Source of the DNA: an uncultured Flavihumibacter sp.
Lineage (GTDB): Bacteria > Bacteroidota > Bacteroidia > Chitinophagales > Chitinophagaceae
Length of the DNA: 57,452 bases
Reading direction: 5' to 3'
NCBI GenBank assembly: GCA_902168225.1
Contig: CABHOW010000151.1
Coordinates: 1-57,452 of the forward strand
Made by a program: the position numbers and the translations under genes. How positions within the stretch are numbered: position 1 is the stretch's first letter; each line of letters begins with the position of its first letter. The notes under the pieces are model-generated. The model searched no databases and was not told the origin of the DNA. It worked only from the letters and a program-made list of their open reading frames with translations. Positions 45,099-53,123 of this stretch are shown piece by piece.

Positions 45099-45131
45099 TT
45101 AAATAATAAACTGTATAAATTAAAATAGAAT

Positions 45132-45512
45132 ATGGCTCGTATTGCCGGTATTGACTTACCAAAGAATAAAAGAGGGGAAATTGGTCTGACCTATATTTTT
45201 GGTATCGGACGTTCAACTGCTCAGTATATCCTTACCAAAGCTGGTATTGATTTCGATAAGAAAGTAAACCAGTGGAATGATGAAGAGCAAGCAGCTATCC
45301 GTAATATCATTAATAATGAGTTCAAGGTAGAGGGTGCTTTACGTAGTGAAGTGTCTATGAGTATTAAGCGTTTATTGGATATTGCTTGTTACCGTGGATT
45401 ACGTCATCGTAAGGGATTGCCGGTACGTGGACAAAGAACAAAAACCAATAGTCGTACCAGAAAAGGTAAGCGTAAAACAGTAGCCGGTAAGAAGAAGGCA
45501 GCTAAGAAATAA
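45132..45512 (+). CDS. rpsM: 30S ribosomal protein S13
   Basis: A 126-residue S13, starting [20 protein letters not shown], with the helix-two-turn-helix [16 protein letters not shown] and the C-terminal [20 protein letters not shown] that contacts tRNA and the 50S head. A basic Lys/Arg tail ends the protein. It contacts the 23S A-site finger and S19. It is followed by an unusually long, structured 143-base spacer before rpsK. Confidence 0.97.
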   Translation: MARIAGIDLPKNKRGEIGLTYIFGIGRSTAQYILTKAGIDFDKKVNQWNDEEQAAIRNIINNEFKVEGALRSEVSMSIKRLLDIACYRGLRHRKGLPVRGQRTKTNSRTRKGKRKTVAGKKKAAKK

Positions 45513-45520
45513 CAAACATT

Positions 45521-45553
45521 AGTCTTTCGCAGATGCGGAAGGCTTTTGCTTTT
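45521..45553 (+). terminator. Terminator- or attenuator-like hairpin between rpsM and rpsK
   Basis: A 10-bp stem including G-U pairs (AGTCTTTCGC / GCGGAAGGCT, loop AGAT, 45521-45544) is followed by TTTGCTTTT. Two smaller hairpins follow: TCCGCC-GAA-GGCGGA at 45577-45591 and TCCC-GCTGA-GGGA near 45607-45619. As rpsK must be expressed, the first is best read as a partial terminator or processing site. Confidence 0.55.
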
Positions 45554-45655
45554 ATATAAATCCTGCGTATTGGATATCCGCCGAAGGCGGAAGGAGAAAA
45601 ACAGGTTCCCGCTGAGGGATATTTTTAAAAAGAAAGACTACCTAAAAAGAACAAA

Positions 45656-46066
45656 ATGGCAAAACCGCAAAAAGCACAAAACAGTGCGAAAGCCGCCGCT
45701 AAAAAAAGAGTGGTTAAAGTTGATGCTGCAGGTGAAGTAAGAATCTCTGCTACTTTCAACAATATTATTATCAGTTTTACCAATAAAACCGGACAAGTAA
45801 TTAGTTGGAGCAGTGCCGGTAAAATGGGATTTAAAGGATCTAAGAAAAATACTCCTTACGCTGCGCAAATGGCTGCCTCTGATGCTGCTAAAGTAGCTTC
45901 TGAAGCAGGTTTGAAGCGTGTTGAAGTATTTGTAAAAGGTCCGGGAGCGGGCAGAGAAGGGGCTATTCGCTCAATCTCTCAGTCGGGTATTGAAGTAATA
46001 TCAATTAAAGATGTTACCCCGATGCCACACAATGGTTGCCGTCCTCCGAAACAAAGACGCGTTTAA
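45656..46066 (+). CDS. rpsK: 30S ribosomal protein S11
   Basis: A 136-residue S11. The N-terminal extension is Ala/Lys-rich ([17 protein letters not shown]). The core has [20 protein letters not shown], a [20 protein letters not shown] stretch, and the C-terminal [20 protein letters not shown]11 forms part of the platform near the mRNA exit. The gene follows a 143-base spacer with three hairpins and precedes a second structured spacer of 110 bases before rpsD. Confidence 0.97.
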   Translation: MAKPQKAQNSAKAAAKKRVVKVDAAGEVRISATFNNIIISFTNKTGQVISWSSAGKMGFKGSKKNTPYAAQMAASDAAKVASEAGLKRVEVFVKGPGAGREGAIRSISQSGIEVISIKDVTPMPHNGCRPPKQRRV

Positions 46067-46100
46067 TTTTTTGAGCCAATAAGGTTTCATTTAACAAAAG

Positions 46101-46144
46101 GTTGCCCGATTTATTTTTTACGATTTTTAACCGATCGGCGCAAC
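46101..46144 (+). promoter_or_regulatory. Candidate structured leader upstream of rpsD (possible S4 autoregulatory site)
   Basis: GTTGCCCGAT (46101-46110) pairs with ATCGGCGCAAC (46134-46144) with one bulged C, a 10-bp stem closing a 23-base T-rich loop. It ends 32 bases before the rpsD ATG. S4 is the known translational repressor of this operon in E. coli (site before rpsM) and of rpsD in Bacillus. Whether this hairpin is an S4 site is inference. Confidence 0.45.
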
Positions 46145-46176
46145 GAATACTAAAAAAATCGAAATGAAAAAAAGCT

Positions 46177-46782
46177 ATGGCACGTTACACAGGTCCTAAG
46201 ACCAAAATTTCTAGAATCTTCGGCGAACCTATTTTAGGGAATGCCAAGTGGCTGGGTAAAAACAGCAACCCTCCGGGGCAGCATGGTGCTGCTCGTAAGC
46301 GTAAAACATTAGGTGAATACGCATTACAGTTAAGAGAGAAGCAGAAAGCAAAATACACTTATGGTGTATTAGAGCGCCAGTTCCGCAAAACCTTTGAAGA
46401 AGCACAGCGCCTTAAAGGTGTAACCGGTGAAAACCTCATCAAATTATTAGAAGCTCGTTTGGATAACACTGTTTTCCGTATGGGATTAACAGCAAGCCGA
46501 CCAGAAGCTCGTCAATTGGTGAATCACAAACACATCACCGTTAACGGAGAAGTGATGAACGTTCCTTCTTACTCTTGTAAGCCCGGCGACGTAATCGCTT
46601 ATAAGCCTAAGAGTGCCGATAACTCAGGTGTTACCAGCAAAACACGCGGTAAGAACCCTAAATTTGGATGGGTAGATTGGAATGAAAGTGAAAAGAAAGG
46701 TACTTTCATCACTTACCCAGAACGTGAAAATGTTCCTGAAAATATTAAGGAGCAATTGATCGTAGAATTGTACTCTAAGTAA
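46177..46782 (+). CDS. rpsD: 30S ribosomal protein S4
   Basis: A 201-residue S4. It begins MARYTGPKTKISRIFGEPIL, lacks the N-terminal zinc cysteines (C-minus form), and has the S4 RNA-binding domain (about 91-155, ARLDNTVFRMGLTASRPEARQ, VNHKHITVNGEVMNVPSYSC). S4 is an early-assembly protein and, in many bacteria, the autoregulator of this operon. A stem-loop lies in the 110-base spacer immediately upstream. Confidence 0.97.
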   Translation: MARYTGPKTKISRIFGEPILGNAKWLGKNSNPPGQHGAARKRKTLGEYALQLREKQKAKYTYGVLERQFRKTFEEAQRLKGVTGENLIKLLEARLDNTVFRMGLTASRPEARQLVNHKHITVNGEVMNVPSYSCKPGDVIAYKPKSADNSGVTSKTRGKNPKFGWVDWNESEKKGTFITYPERENVPENIKEQLIVELYSK

Positions 46783-46824
46783 TTTCTCCATTCATCACCG
46801 TAAACAGAAAAACAAATTTCTATT

Positions 46825-47826
46825 ATGGCTATATTAAGCTTCCAAAAGCCCGATAAAATCGTTTTACAAAAAGTAACAGATTTTGAAGGACAGTTTGAGT
46901 TCCGTCCGCTTGAACCCGGATACGGTTTAACCATCGGAAACGCACTTCGCCGTGTATTATTAAACTCACTTGAAGGCTATGCTATCGTGGGTATTAAAAT
47001 AGATGGAGTAGATCATGAATTTGCTACTATCAAAGGCATCACCGAAGATGTAACCGAGATCATTTTGAATTTAAAACAAGTTCGTTTTAAAAAGCAAGGG
47101 GATCATGATTTGGCTAATGAAAAAATCAATCTTTCTATAAAAGGTCGTACTGAGTTCAATGCAGGAATGATCGGTGAATTATCATCTGCATTTCAAGTGA
47201 TGAACCCAGAGTTGGTAATCTGTACCATGGACCCAACTGCTAAGATTGATATTGAATTAACAATTGCACGTGGCCGCGGCTATATTCCTGCAGAGGAAAA
47301 TAAAATTAAAGATGCACCGTTCGGATTTATCGCTATCGATTCTATTCATACACCCATCAAAAACGTTAAATACGCAATTGAAAATTATCGTGTAGAACAA
47401 AGAACCGATTACGAAAAATTAGTATTGGATGTGGTTACCGATGGTACTATCCATCCGGAAGAAGCTGTTAAACAAGCTTCTCGCATTCTTATTCAACACT
47501 TAATGATCATTACCGACGAGAACATCACTTTCGATAACAAAGAAGATAAGAAAGAAGATGTGGTAGATGAGCATGTATTGCAATTACGTAAAGTATTGAA
47601 AACACCATTGGAAGATTTAGATCTTTCCGTACGTGCCTTCAATTGCTTGAAAGCCGCTAAAATCAATAGCTTAAGCGAACTCGTTCAATATGAACAAGAA
47701 GATTTGATGAAGTTTAGAAACTTCGGTCAGAAATCATTGTCTGAAATTGAACAAGTATTAACAGAAAGAGGGCTCAGCTTCGGAATGGATCTGGGTAAAC
47801 TCGGACTAGATAATTTAGATAATTAA
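46825..47826 (+). CDS. rpoA: RNA polymerase alpha subunit
   Basis: A 333-residue alpha subunit. The N-terminal domain (about 1-230) carries the dimerisation and beta/beta'-binding core with GYGLTIGNALRRVLLNSLEG. A linker (about 231-250, DNKEDKKEDVVDE) joins to the C-terminal domain (about 250-325, LDLSVRAFNCLKAAKINSLS, EDLMKFRNFGQKSLSEIEQVL), the helix-hairpin-helix that binds UP elements and activators. The order after rpsD is normal. Confidence 0.98.
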   Translation: MAILSFQKPDKIVLQKVTDFEGQFEFRPLEPGYGLTIGNALRRVLLNSLEGYAIVGIKIDGVDHEFATIKGITEDVTEIILNLKQVRFKKQGDHDLANEKINLSIKGRTEFNAGMIGELSSAFQVMNPELVICTMDPTAKIDIELTIARGRGYIPAEENKIKDAPFGFIAIDSIHTPIKNVKYAIENYRVEQRTDYEKLVLDVVTDGTIHPEEAVKQASRILIQHLMIITDENITFDNKEDKKEDVVDEHVLQLRKVLKTPLEDLDLSVRAFNCLKAAKINSLSELVQYEQEDLMKFRNFGQKSLSEIEQVLTERGLSFGMDLGKLGLDNLDN

Positions 47827-47878
47827 TTTTTACACATCTTGTATTCCTTGACACGGTACAAGATAAAAACAACAAGTC

Positions 47879-48415
47879 ATGCGTCACGGAGATAAAATCA
47901 ACAACCTCGGCCGCAAAAAAGCACACAGAGTAGCTTTATTGCAAAATTTGGCCAGCCAGTTAATTACGCATAAGCGTATCGTTACCACTTTGGCAAAAGC
48001 AAAGGCTTTAAGAGCATATGTAGAGCCATTGATTACAAAAACTAAGAAGAATGCTTCTGCTGCCCAAATTAGTCACAACCACCGGTTGGTGTTTGCTGAA
48101 CTACAAGATAAAGCAGCTGTTAAGGAACTCTTCACTGTAATTGGTCCGAAAATCGCTTCTCGCCCGGGTGGATATACCCGTATCTTAAAATTAGGTATAC
48201 GTCCGGGTGATAACGCTGAAAAAGCATTGATCGAATTAGTTGATTTCAATGAGATCTATGGTAAAGCAGCCGATAAAGCAGCTGAACCTGCTAAGAAAAC
48301 ACGTCGTAGCCGTTCAACTACTAAGAAAGCAGAAGCAGCTCCCGCTGCCGAAGCACCTGTAGCCGAAGCTGCTGCACCGGAAACAACATCTACTGAAGAA
48401 AAAGCAGCTGAATAA
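47879..48415 (+). CDS. rplQ: 50S ribosomal protein L17 with a long C-terminal extension
   Basis: A 178-residue L17. The conserved core ([20 protein letters not shown] through [17 protein letters not shown], about 1-125) is followed by roughly 50 residues that are rich in Ala, Glu and Lys (basic [12 protein letters not shown], then acidic, alanine-rich). The core normally ends near residue 120 in E. coli. The low-complexity tail is a typical Bacteroidota addition and may be disordered. The operon is closed by a terminator 25 bases downstream. Confidence 0.97.
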   Translation: MRHGDKINNLGRKKAHRVALLQNLASQLITHKRIVTTLAKAKALRAYVEPLITKTKKNASAAQISHNHRLVFAELQDKAAVKELFTVIGPKIASRPGGYTRILKLGIRPGDNAEKALIELVDFNEIYGKAADKAAEPAKKTRRSRSTTKKAEAAPAAEAPVAEAAAPETTSTEEKAAE

Positions 48416-48439
48416 GTACATGCAATTTCCTCATCATAA

Positions 48440-48480
48440 AAAAAGGCAAAATCGTTTCTCGGTTTTGCCTTTTTCTTTTT
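48440..48480 (+). terminator. Rho-independent terminator of the alpha operon
   Basis: A 15-bp stem (AAAAAGGCAAAATCG / CGGTTTTGCCTTTTT, one G-U, five-base loop) followed by a long U-rich run (TTTTTCTTTTT). It lies 25 bases after the rplQ stop. Confidence 0.92.
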
Positions 48481-48551
48481 AACATGTTTAAAAATTAAAA
48501 TAGCTATTTGCTTTTTTTTAATTTCTTTTGCACCGATAAATAAGCTGATAC

Positions 48552-49649
48552 ATGCCTGTTCAAAAACAACCCGCCGTTTTACTGTTAGCAGACGGACATC
48601 TATTTTATGGTAGTGCTTTTGGTAAAATAGGTACTACAACCGGAGAAATTTGTTTTAATACCGGTATGACAGGTTACCAGGAAGTATTTACTGATCCCAG
48701 TTATACCGGCCAAATACTCATTATGAACAATGTGCATATTGGGAATTATGGGGTTAAAGAATCGGATGTAGAAAGTAGCTCAGTTAAAATACGTGGACTC
48801 ATTTCAAGAAACCTAGAAGAGCAATTTAGTCGGATACTGGCTTCTGAAAATTTAAATGCTTATTTACAAGCTAATCATATCGTAGCCATAGACGGGGTAG
48901 ATACACGTGCCCTCGTTGCACATATTCGTACTAAAGGAGCTATGAATTGTATCATTAGCTCTGAAACGAATGATATAGCTGCACTAACTAAAGAACTGAA
49001 TGCCACACCTAATATGGATGGGCTTGAACTGGCTAGCACCGTTAGCACAAACGAAGAATATGAGCTAGGTGATCCTAATGCGGCAATTAAAGTGTCAGTT
49101 TTAGATTTTGGTATCAAACAACATATCCTTGCATGTTTGGTTTCTCGCGGTGTACATGTGCGTGTGCACCCTGCTAAAACAGCATATAGCAGATTAAAGG
49201 CTTTTAACCCCAACGGATACTTTATTTCTAACGGTCCCGGCGATCCTGCCGCAATGCCTTATGCAATAAGCACTGTTAAAGATATATTAGCAGAGAAAAA
49301 ACCGGTATTCGGTATTTGCTTAGGTCATCAGCTATTAGCATTAGCAAATGATATACCTACTTTTAAAATGCATCACGGACATAGAGGCTTAAATCATCCG
49401 GTAAAAAATATCATTACAGGACAATGTGAAATTACTACTCAAAATCACGGTTTCGGGGTAGACCCAACGGCAGTTCGTACGCATGAAAATGTAGAAATTA
49501 CGCATGTAAACTTAAATGATGATTCTATTGAGGGTATTCGCTTAAAAGATCGCCCTGCATTCAGTGTTCAATATCACCCAGAAAGTACACCCGGTCCGCA
49601 CGATAGCAGGTATTTATTCGATAATTTCGTAGGGATGATGGGGAGTTAG
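48552..49649 (+). CDS. carA: Carbamoyl-phosphate synthase small subunit
   Basis: A 365-residue glutamine amidotransferase subunit. The N-terminal CPSase domain (about 1-150) shows GEICFNTGMTGYQEVFTDPS. The class I GATase domain holds the nucleophile Cys256 in FGICLGHQLLALA and the C-terminal His-Glu pair in QYHPESTPGPHD. It hydrolyses glutamine to ammonia, which is channelled to CarB to make carbamoyl phosphate for pyrimidines and arginine. carB is not in the window. No PyrR or arginine operator was recognised upstream. Confidence 0.96.
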   Translation: MPVQKQPAVLLLADGHLFYGSAFGKIGTTTGEICFNTGMTGYQEVFTDPSYTGQILIMNNVHIGNYGVKESDVESSSVKIRGLISRNLEEQFSRILASENLNAYLQANHIVAIDGVDTRALVAHIRTKGAMNCIISSETNDIAALTKELNATPNMDGLELASTVSTNEEYELGDPNAAIKVSVLDFGIKQHILACLVSRGVHVRVHPAKTAYSRLKAFNPNGYFISNGPGDPAAMPYAISTVKDILAEKKPVFGICLGHQLLALANDIPTFKMHHGHRGLNHPVKNIITGQCEITTQNHGFGVDPTAVRTHENVEITHVNLNDDSIEGIRLKDRPAFSVQYHPESTPGPHDSRYLFDNFVGMMGS

Positions 49650-49650
49650 G

Positions 49651-49733
49651 GAATAGGGTATAGGCTATAGACGATAGAAGTGGTTAGTGGATAGTGCATA
49701 GTGTATAGTGGCTTGTGTTAGTGGTTAGTGAGG
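49651..49733. repeat. AGTGGTTAGTG / TATAGGGTATAGG repeat between carA and aroQ
   Basis: Short units (ATAGGGTATAGGCTATAG, then AGTGGTTAGTGGATAGTGCATAGTGTATAGTGG) start two bases after the carA stop. They run through the aroQ stop, so the last four aroQ residues (LTNH) are encoded by repeat sequence. Confidence 0.7.
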
Positions 49734-50140
49734 AGCCAAGCGATGGCAAGTTCATATCCCCTTAAACCTAAGCCAAAGATACTTCCTGCACATTTAGCAC
49801 TTACATGAGAAAATTTTCTGAAGTCTTCTCTTGCATGTACATTACTAATATGTACCTCAACAACTGGTGCTTTAACAGCTGCAATGGCATCGCCTATGGC
49901 AATAGAAGTGTGTGTGTATGCTGCAGGATTTAAAATAATACCATCCATAGAGAACCCGTATTCTTGTATTGCATTCACTAATTCCCCTTCAATATTTGAT
50001 TGAAAATAAACTAGTTCAGCTTCTGGGAATTTTGTTTTTAATTTTTCAAAAAACTGATCAAAAGATTCATTTCCGTAAATATCGGTCTCACGCTTTCCTA
50101 ATAAGTTGAGATTTGGACCGTTAATAATTGCAATTTTCAT
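49718..50140 (-). CDS. aroQ: Type II 3-dehydroquinate dehydratase
   Basis: A 140-residue enzyme of the shikimate pathway that dehydrates 3-dehydroquinate. Type II signatures are present: IAIINGPNLNLLGKRETDIYG with catalytic Tyr22, FQSNIEGELV, ILNPAAYTHTSIAI, and the catalytic His in VEVHISNVHAREDFRKFS. The length is normal for the dodecameric enzyme. The last four residues and the stop come from a repeat element. A similar element in opposite orientation lies just upstream of its start, so the gene is flanked by inverted low-complexity repeats. Confidence 0.95.
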   Translation of the reverse strand: MKIAIINGPNLNLLGKRETDIYGNESFDQFFEKLKTKFPEAELVYFQSNIEGELVNAIQEYGFSMDGIILNPAAYTHTSIAIGDAIAAVKAPVVEVHISNVHAREDFRKFSHVSAKCAGSIFGLGLRGYELAIAWLLTNH

Positions 50141-50169
50141 TCTTCTAAGATATAAAACTTATGCATATT

Positions 50170-50208
50170 AACACTACGCACTATACACTAGTCACTACTC
50201 ACTACTCT
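50170..50208. repeat. Inverted-orientation AGTAGTGAG repeat at the end of the yceI-like gene
   Basis: Read on the minus strand, the AGAGTAGTGAGTAGTGACTAG units overlap the last codons (VVSSD) and stop of the yceI-like gene and continue toward aroQ. The unit is the reverse complement of the repeat on the far side of aroQ. Confidence 0.65.
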
Positions 50209-50703
50209 TAAGTAAACAAGCACTTTATCTGAAAGTGATATGCTGTTCCCCCCAATATTAAAATCGCGTCGATTAATCTCGAAACTACCTTCAAATAAAT
50301 TGCCTGCCTCTATTTTTTTTACAGTAAAAGGGAACTGTATTTTTTCACGCTTACCTTTCATTGTAAGTACCCCTTCAAACAAGTATTTGTTATCAGCTTG
50401 TTGCTTGATAGCTGTACTCGTTAGGGTAATAGTAGGGTAGTTTGCAATATCAAAATAGCTAGATTTTTTTAAATGATTATCCCTTGCCTGGATACCTGTG
50501 TTAATAGTAGCTGTAGATACTGTAGCTTCCAAGCTAGATGTAGCAATGTTTTGCGGGTTCCAATGAATATTTTTTTTCAGATCACTGAAGGTTCCTTTTG
50601 TAGCTATACCAAAATTATTAATGGTAAAACTTACCTCCGATTGTGCATGTATGGCTTGTAAGTAAACGAATATTAAAAGAAATAGGAATAATCTTTTTTT
50701 CAT
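50188..50703 (-). CDS. YceI-like lipocalin-fold periplasmic protein
   Basis: A 171-residue protein with signal peptide (about 1-20, AIHAQ). The mature part has the YceI pattern: VSFTINNFGIATKGTFSDLK near the start, SLEATVSTATINTGIQARDNHLKKSSYFDIANYP in the middle, and FEGVLTMKGKREKIQFPFTV followed by FEINRRDFNIGG near the end. YceI proteins form an extended lipocalin-like barrel that can bind polyprenoid lipids. It is part of a minus-strand run with the OM protein gene (51 bases upstream) and aroQ. The C-terminal residues are repeat-encoded. Confidence 0.85.
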   Translation of the reverse strand: MKKRLFLFLLIFVYLQAIHAQSEVSFTINNFGIATKGTFSDLKKNIHWNPQNIATSSLEATVSTATINTGIQARDNHLKKSSYFDIANYPTITLTSTAIKQQADNKYLFEGVLTMKGKREKIQFPFTVKKIEAGNLFEGSFEINRRDFNIGGNSISLSDKVLVYLRVVSSD

Positions 50704-50753
50704 TTTATATTATTTCTGTAATACGAAAAATAAATAAAAATGTTTACATCAAT

Positions 50754-51467
50754 TTAAAAATGATAAGAAAGGGCTATCAATCCATATAACGACTTATGAC
50801 GGAATCGATCGTTCTCTATACAATTTTGTACCTGCACTTTTGTATTTGTTTTATATTCATTGAATAAAAATGAAGTTCCTGCCCGAACGCTCCATTTCTT
50901 ATCAACTTTGTACCTAACAAATAGTTCACTGTTTAAGCTACCCAAATCGTTATCACTAATCAGTAAAAGATTGAAGGCAGTTGGTTTAGCTTGCACTACA
51001 CTACTAGCGCCGTTATGGCTATATATGCCCGTTTTTTGTGTGCCAAAACTAAAGCCTATCAGATCAATATTAAACCCGGCACTCCATTTAGAAGAAAACT
51101 GATATTCGCTATTGAACGATAAATTAAGCGAATTTATTTGTGACTTACCAACAAAAAAACTGTCTATATTGGCAGGTATATTTTCAGCAAATAAAACACC
51201 CGGACCTGTTTTACCACTTGTTAATCTTGCATCAGCAGTTTCATAATATTTATCAATTGCAAATGAGCTGGTTAAACGTACCCCTACACCCAATTTAAAT
51301 TTCTGGCTCTTTCTAAGTCCCCAATAATTTACCCATGAGCCAGATATTATCTGCTGATTACTTCCGATACCAATACCAAGATCAAGTAGTGAAGTAGATT
51401 TTTTTTGCTGGGCAGCTAAGCTCATTGAAATGAAGAGAATACCTGTGAGTAAACTTAATTTATTCAT
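50754..51467 (-). CDS. Small outer-membrane beta-barrel protein, function unknown
   Basis: A 237-residue protein with signal peptide (about 1-19, LAAQ). The mature sequence alternates amphipathic strands and ends in Phe (YGLIALSYHF), which supports a small outer-membrane barrel of about eight to ten strands. There is no enzyme motif or known domain that I recognise. The start of the mature chain (STSLLDLGIGIGSNQQIISG) is a common form in Bacteroidota hypothetical OM proteins. The yceI-like gene follows after 50 bases on the same strand. Confidence 0.7.
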   Translation of the reverse strand: MNKLSLLTGILFISMSLAAQQKKSTSLLDLGIGIGSNQQIISGSWVNYWGLRKSQKFKLGVGVRLTSSFAIDKYYETADARLTSGKTGPGVLFAENIPANIDSFFVGKSQINSLNLSFNSEYQFSSKWSAGFNIDLIGFSFGTQKTGIYSHNGASSVVQAKPTAFNLLLISDNDLGSLNSELFVRYKVDKKWSVRAGTSFLFNEYKTNTKVQVQNCIENDRFRHKSLYGLIALSYHF

Positions 51468-51553
51468 TGGTTTGATTTTTGATCTATACGTTGGGTTGTT
51501 GGTGCTACTTACAGAGGACGACTTCTTTTTTTAGGCTAACTTTACATTTTTGA

Positions 51554-53080
51554 ATGGCTTTAACAAATACATATACCCGTAAAACAATTTTGCTGATCAT
51601 CATAGCTGCAGCTGTAAAGCTGGCTGTAAGTCCATTTTTGGAATTGGGCAATGATGAAGTGTATTACTGGACTTATGCCATACGACCGGATTGGAATTAT
51701 TTCGACCATCCGCCTATGGTAGGGTTACTTATACGGTTTACTACTTTTAATTTGAACTGGGTATCTGAATTCTCTATTCGTTTGGGTAGCGTAGTATGTG
51801 CAGCGTTAAGTACTTGGTTTATTTTTAAAACCGGTAAGCTGTTAAGTAGCGAACGTGTAGGCTGGTATGGAGCTTTACTTTATACTGCTTCCATATATAC
51901 TACATTTATTGCAGGCTTTTTTATTTTGCCCGATTCTCCTCAAATGCCTTTCTATACGGCTGCATTATATGTGATGGTACATATCATACAAAAGAGAAAT
52001 GAGGTGAATAGTTGGAGTACATGGCTTGTACTGGGCTTACTTATCGGATTGGCTGCTTTATGTAAAGTGCACGGATTATTTTTATGGATTGGGTTTGGCT
52101 TATTTATTCTTATAAAGCGAAGAAGTTGGTTACTGAACCCGAGACTATATGTAGCCGGTATCATCAGTGTATGCTGCTTATTACCCATTTTATACTGGAA
52201 TATCCGCAACGATTTTATTACTTACAAGTTTCATTCAGGTAGGGTAACACATAGCGGTATAGATATAACCTCTTTCATGAGGGAATTAGCAGGTGAGTTT
52301 GCTTATCAAAACCCCATTGTATATGTATTAATTATTATCGCTATCATAAGCTTTTTACGTGGTGACCTTCGGTTCCGACAAAGTAGGGTTAAAGTATGGA
52401 TATTTAGCATGAGTATTCCCATGTTATTAGTATTTTGGGGAATTGCCTTGCGAAATCCTACATTACCTCATTGGAGCGGGCCTGCATATATCCCTTTATT
52501 TTTTTTGGCTGCGTTATGGTTGGATAAAAATACTAAAAGGGTTGTGCCAATTAGTATTACTATAGCTTTCGCATTTATCATTTTTACATTAATCAGTGCA
52601 ACTGCTATCGTGCAATTGGCACCAAGAAATTTTGGGAGTCAGGATAAAGAAAATTATGGCGAGTATTGCCCCACATTGGATTTAAGTGGATGGAAAGATT
52701 TTGCTAAATCTTTTGATTCGTTACGTAGTAAAGATATAGCAGAAAAAATAATGACACCCAATGATCCGATCATTACTAATAAATGGTTTCCGGGGGCACA
52801 TATTGAGTTTTATGTAACCAGGCCATTAAAAATGAATTTAATAGGCATTGGTGAATTAACTGATTTGCATCAATTTGTTTGGTTGAATAAAGATCGTGCA
52901 AAGCTGGTAAATACCGGAGACGCTTATTTGATAATTCCATCTAATCTGCCATTTGATGTATTGGCAAGATATGGTAAGCAGTTTCGTGAGATTGAAAAAC
53001 CAGTTATCATTAATCAAATTAGAAGTGGTGTAGTTGTAAGATATTTTTATGTGTATAGGATGCGAGGGTATAGAGAATAG
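51554..53080 (+). CDS. GT39/ArnT-like membrane glycosyltransferase
   Basis: A 508-residue integral membrane protein with about 11-13 hydrophobic helices. The first periplasmic loop has the GT-C signature Asp-Glu pair in GNDEVYYWTYA (Asp34-Glu35) and the FDHPPMVGLLI stretch (50-60). These are shared by ArnT and protein-O-mannosyltransferases that use polyprenyl-phosphate sugars. The C-terminal domain (about 380-508) is soluble and periplasmic. The acceptor could be lipid A, an S-layer or a protein. A TACATTTT box ends three bases before the ATG. The last residues (RGYRE) lie in a repeat. Confidence 0.87.
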   Translation: MALTNTYTRKTILLIIIAAAVKLAVSPFLELGNDEVYYWTYAIRPDWNYFDHPPMVGLLIRFTTFNLNWVSEFSIRLGSVVCAALSTWFIFKTGKLLSSERVGWYGALLYTASIYTTFIAGFFILPDSPQMPFYTAALYVMVHIIQKRNEVNSWSTWLVLGLLIGLAALCKVHGLFLWIGFGLFILIKRRSWLLNPRLYVAGIISVCCLLPILYWNIRNDFITYKFHSGRVTHSGIDITSFMRELAGEFAYQNPIVYVLIIIAIISFLRGDLRFRQSRVKVWIFSMSIPMLLVFWGIALRNPTLPHWSGPAYIPLFFLAALWLDKNTKRVVPISITIAFAFIIFTLISATAIVQLAPRNFGSQDKENYGEYCPTLDLSGWKDFAKSFDSLRSKDIAEKIMTPNDPIITNKWFPGAHIEFYVTRPLKMNLIGIGELTDLHQFVWLNKDRAKLVNTGDAYLIIPSNLPFDVLARYGKQFREIEKPVIINQIRSGVVVRYFYVYRMRGYRE

Positions 53081-53118
53081 GTTATAGGTTATAGGGTATA
53101 GGGTGTAAGGTATAAGAG
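53056..53118. repeat. TATAGGGTATAGG-type repeat at the end of the GT39 gene
   Basis: Degenerate units (GGGTATAGAGAATAGG, TTATAGGTTATAGGG, TATAGGGTGTAAGG) cover the last GT39 codons, the stop and the 43-base gap to the convergent tamB-like stop. The unit resembles the start of the carA-aroQ repeat. Confidence 0.65.
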
Positions 53119-53123
53119 GGTGC

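Noticed and set aside
45546..45740. Open frame of 64 codons between rpsM and rpsK
   Set aside because: It overlaps the hairpins and the start of rpsK, is rich in Lys/Arg from A-rich sequence, and matches no ribosomal protein. It is treated as non-coding.
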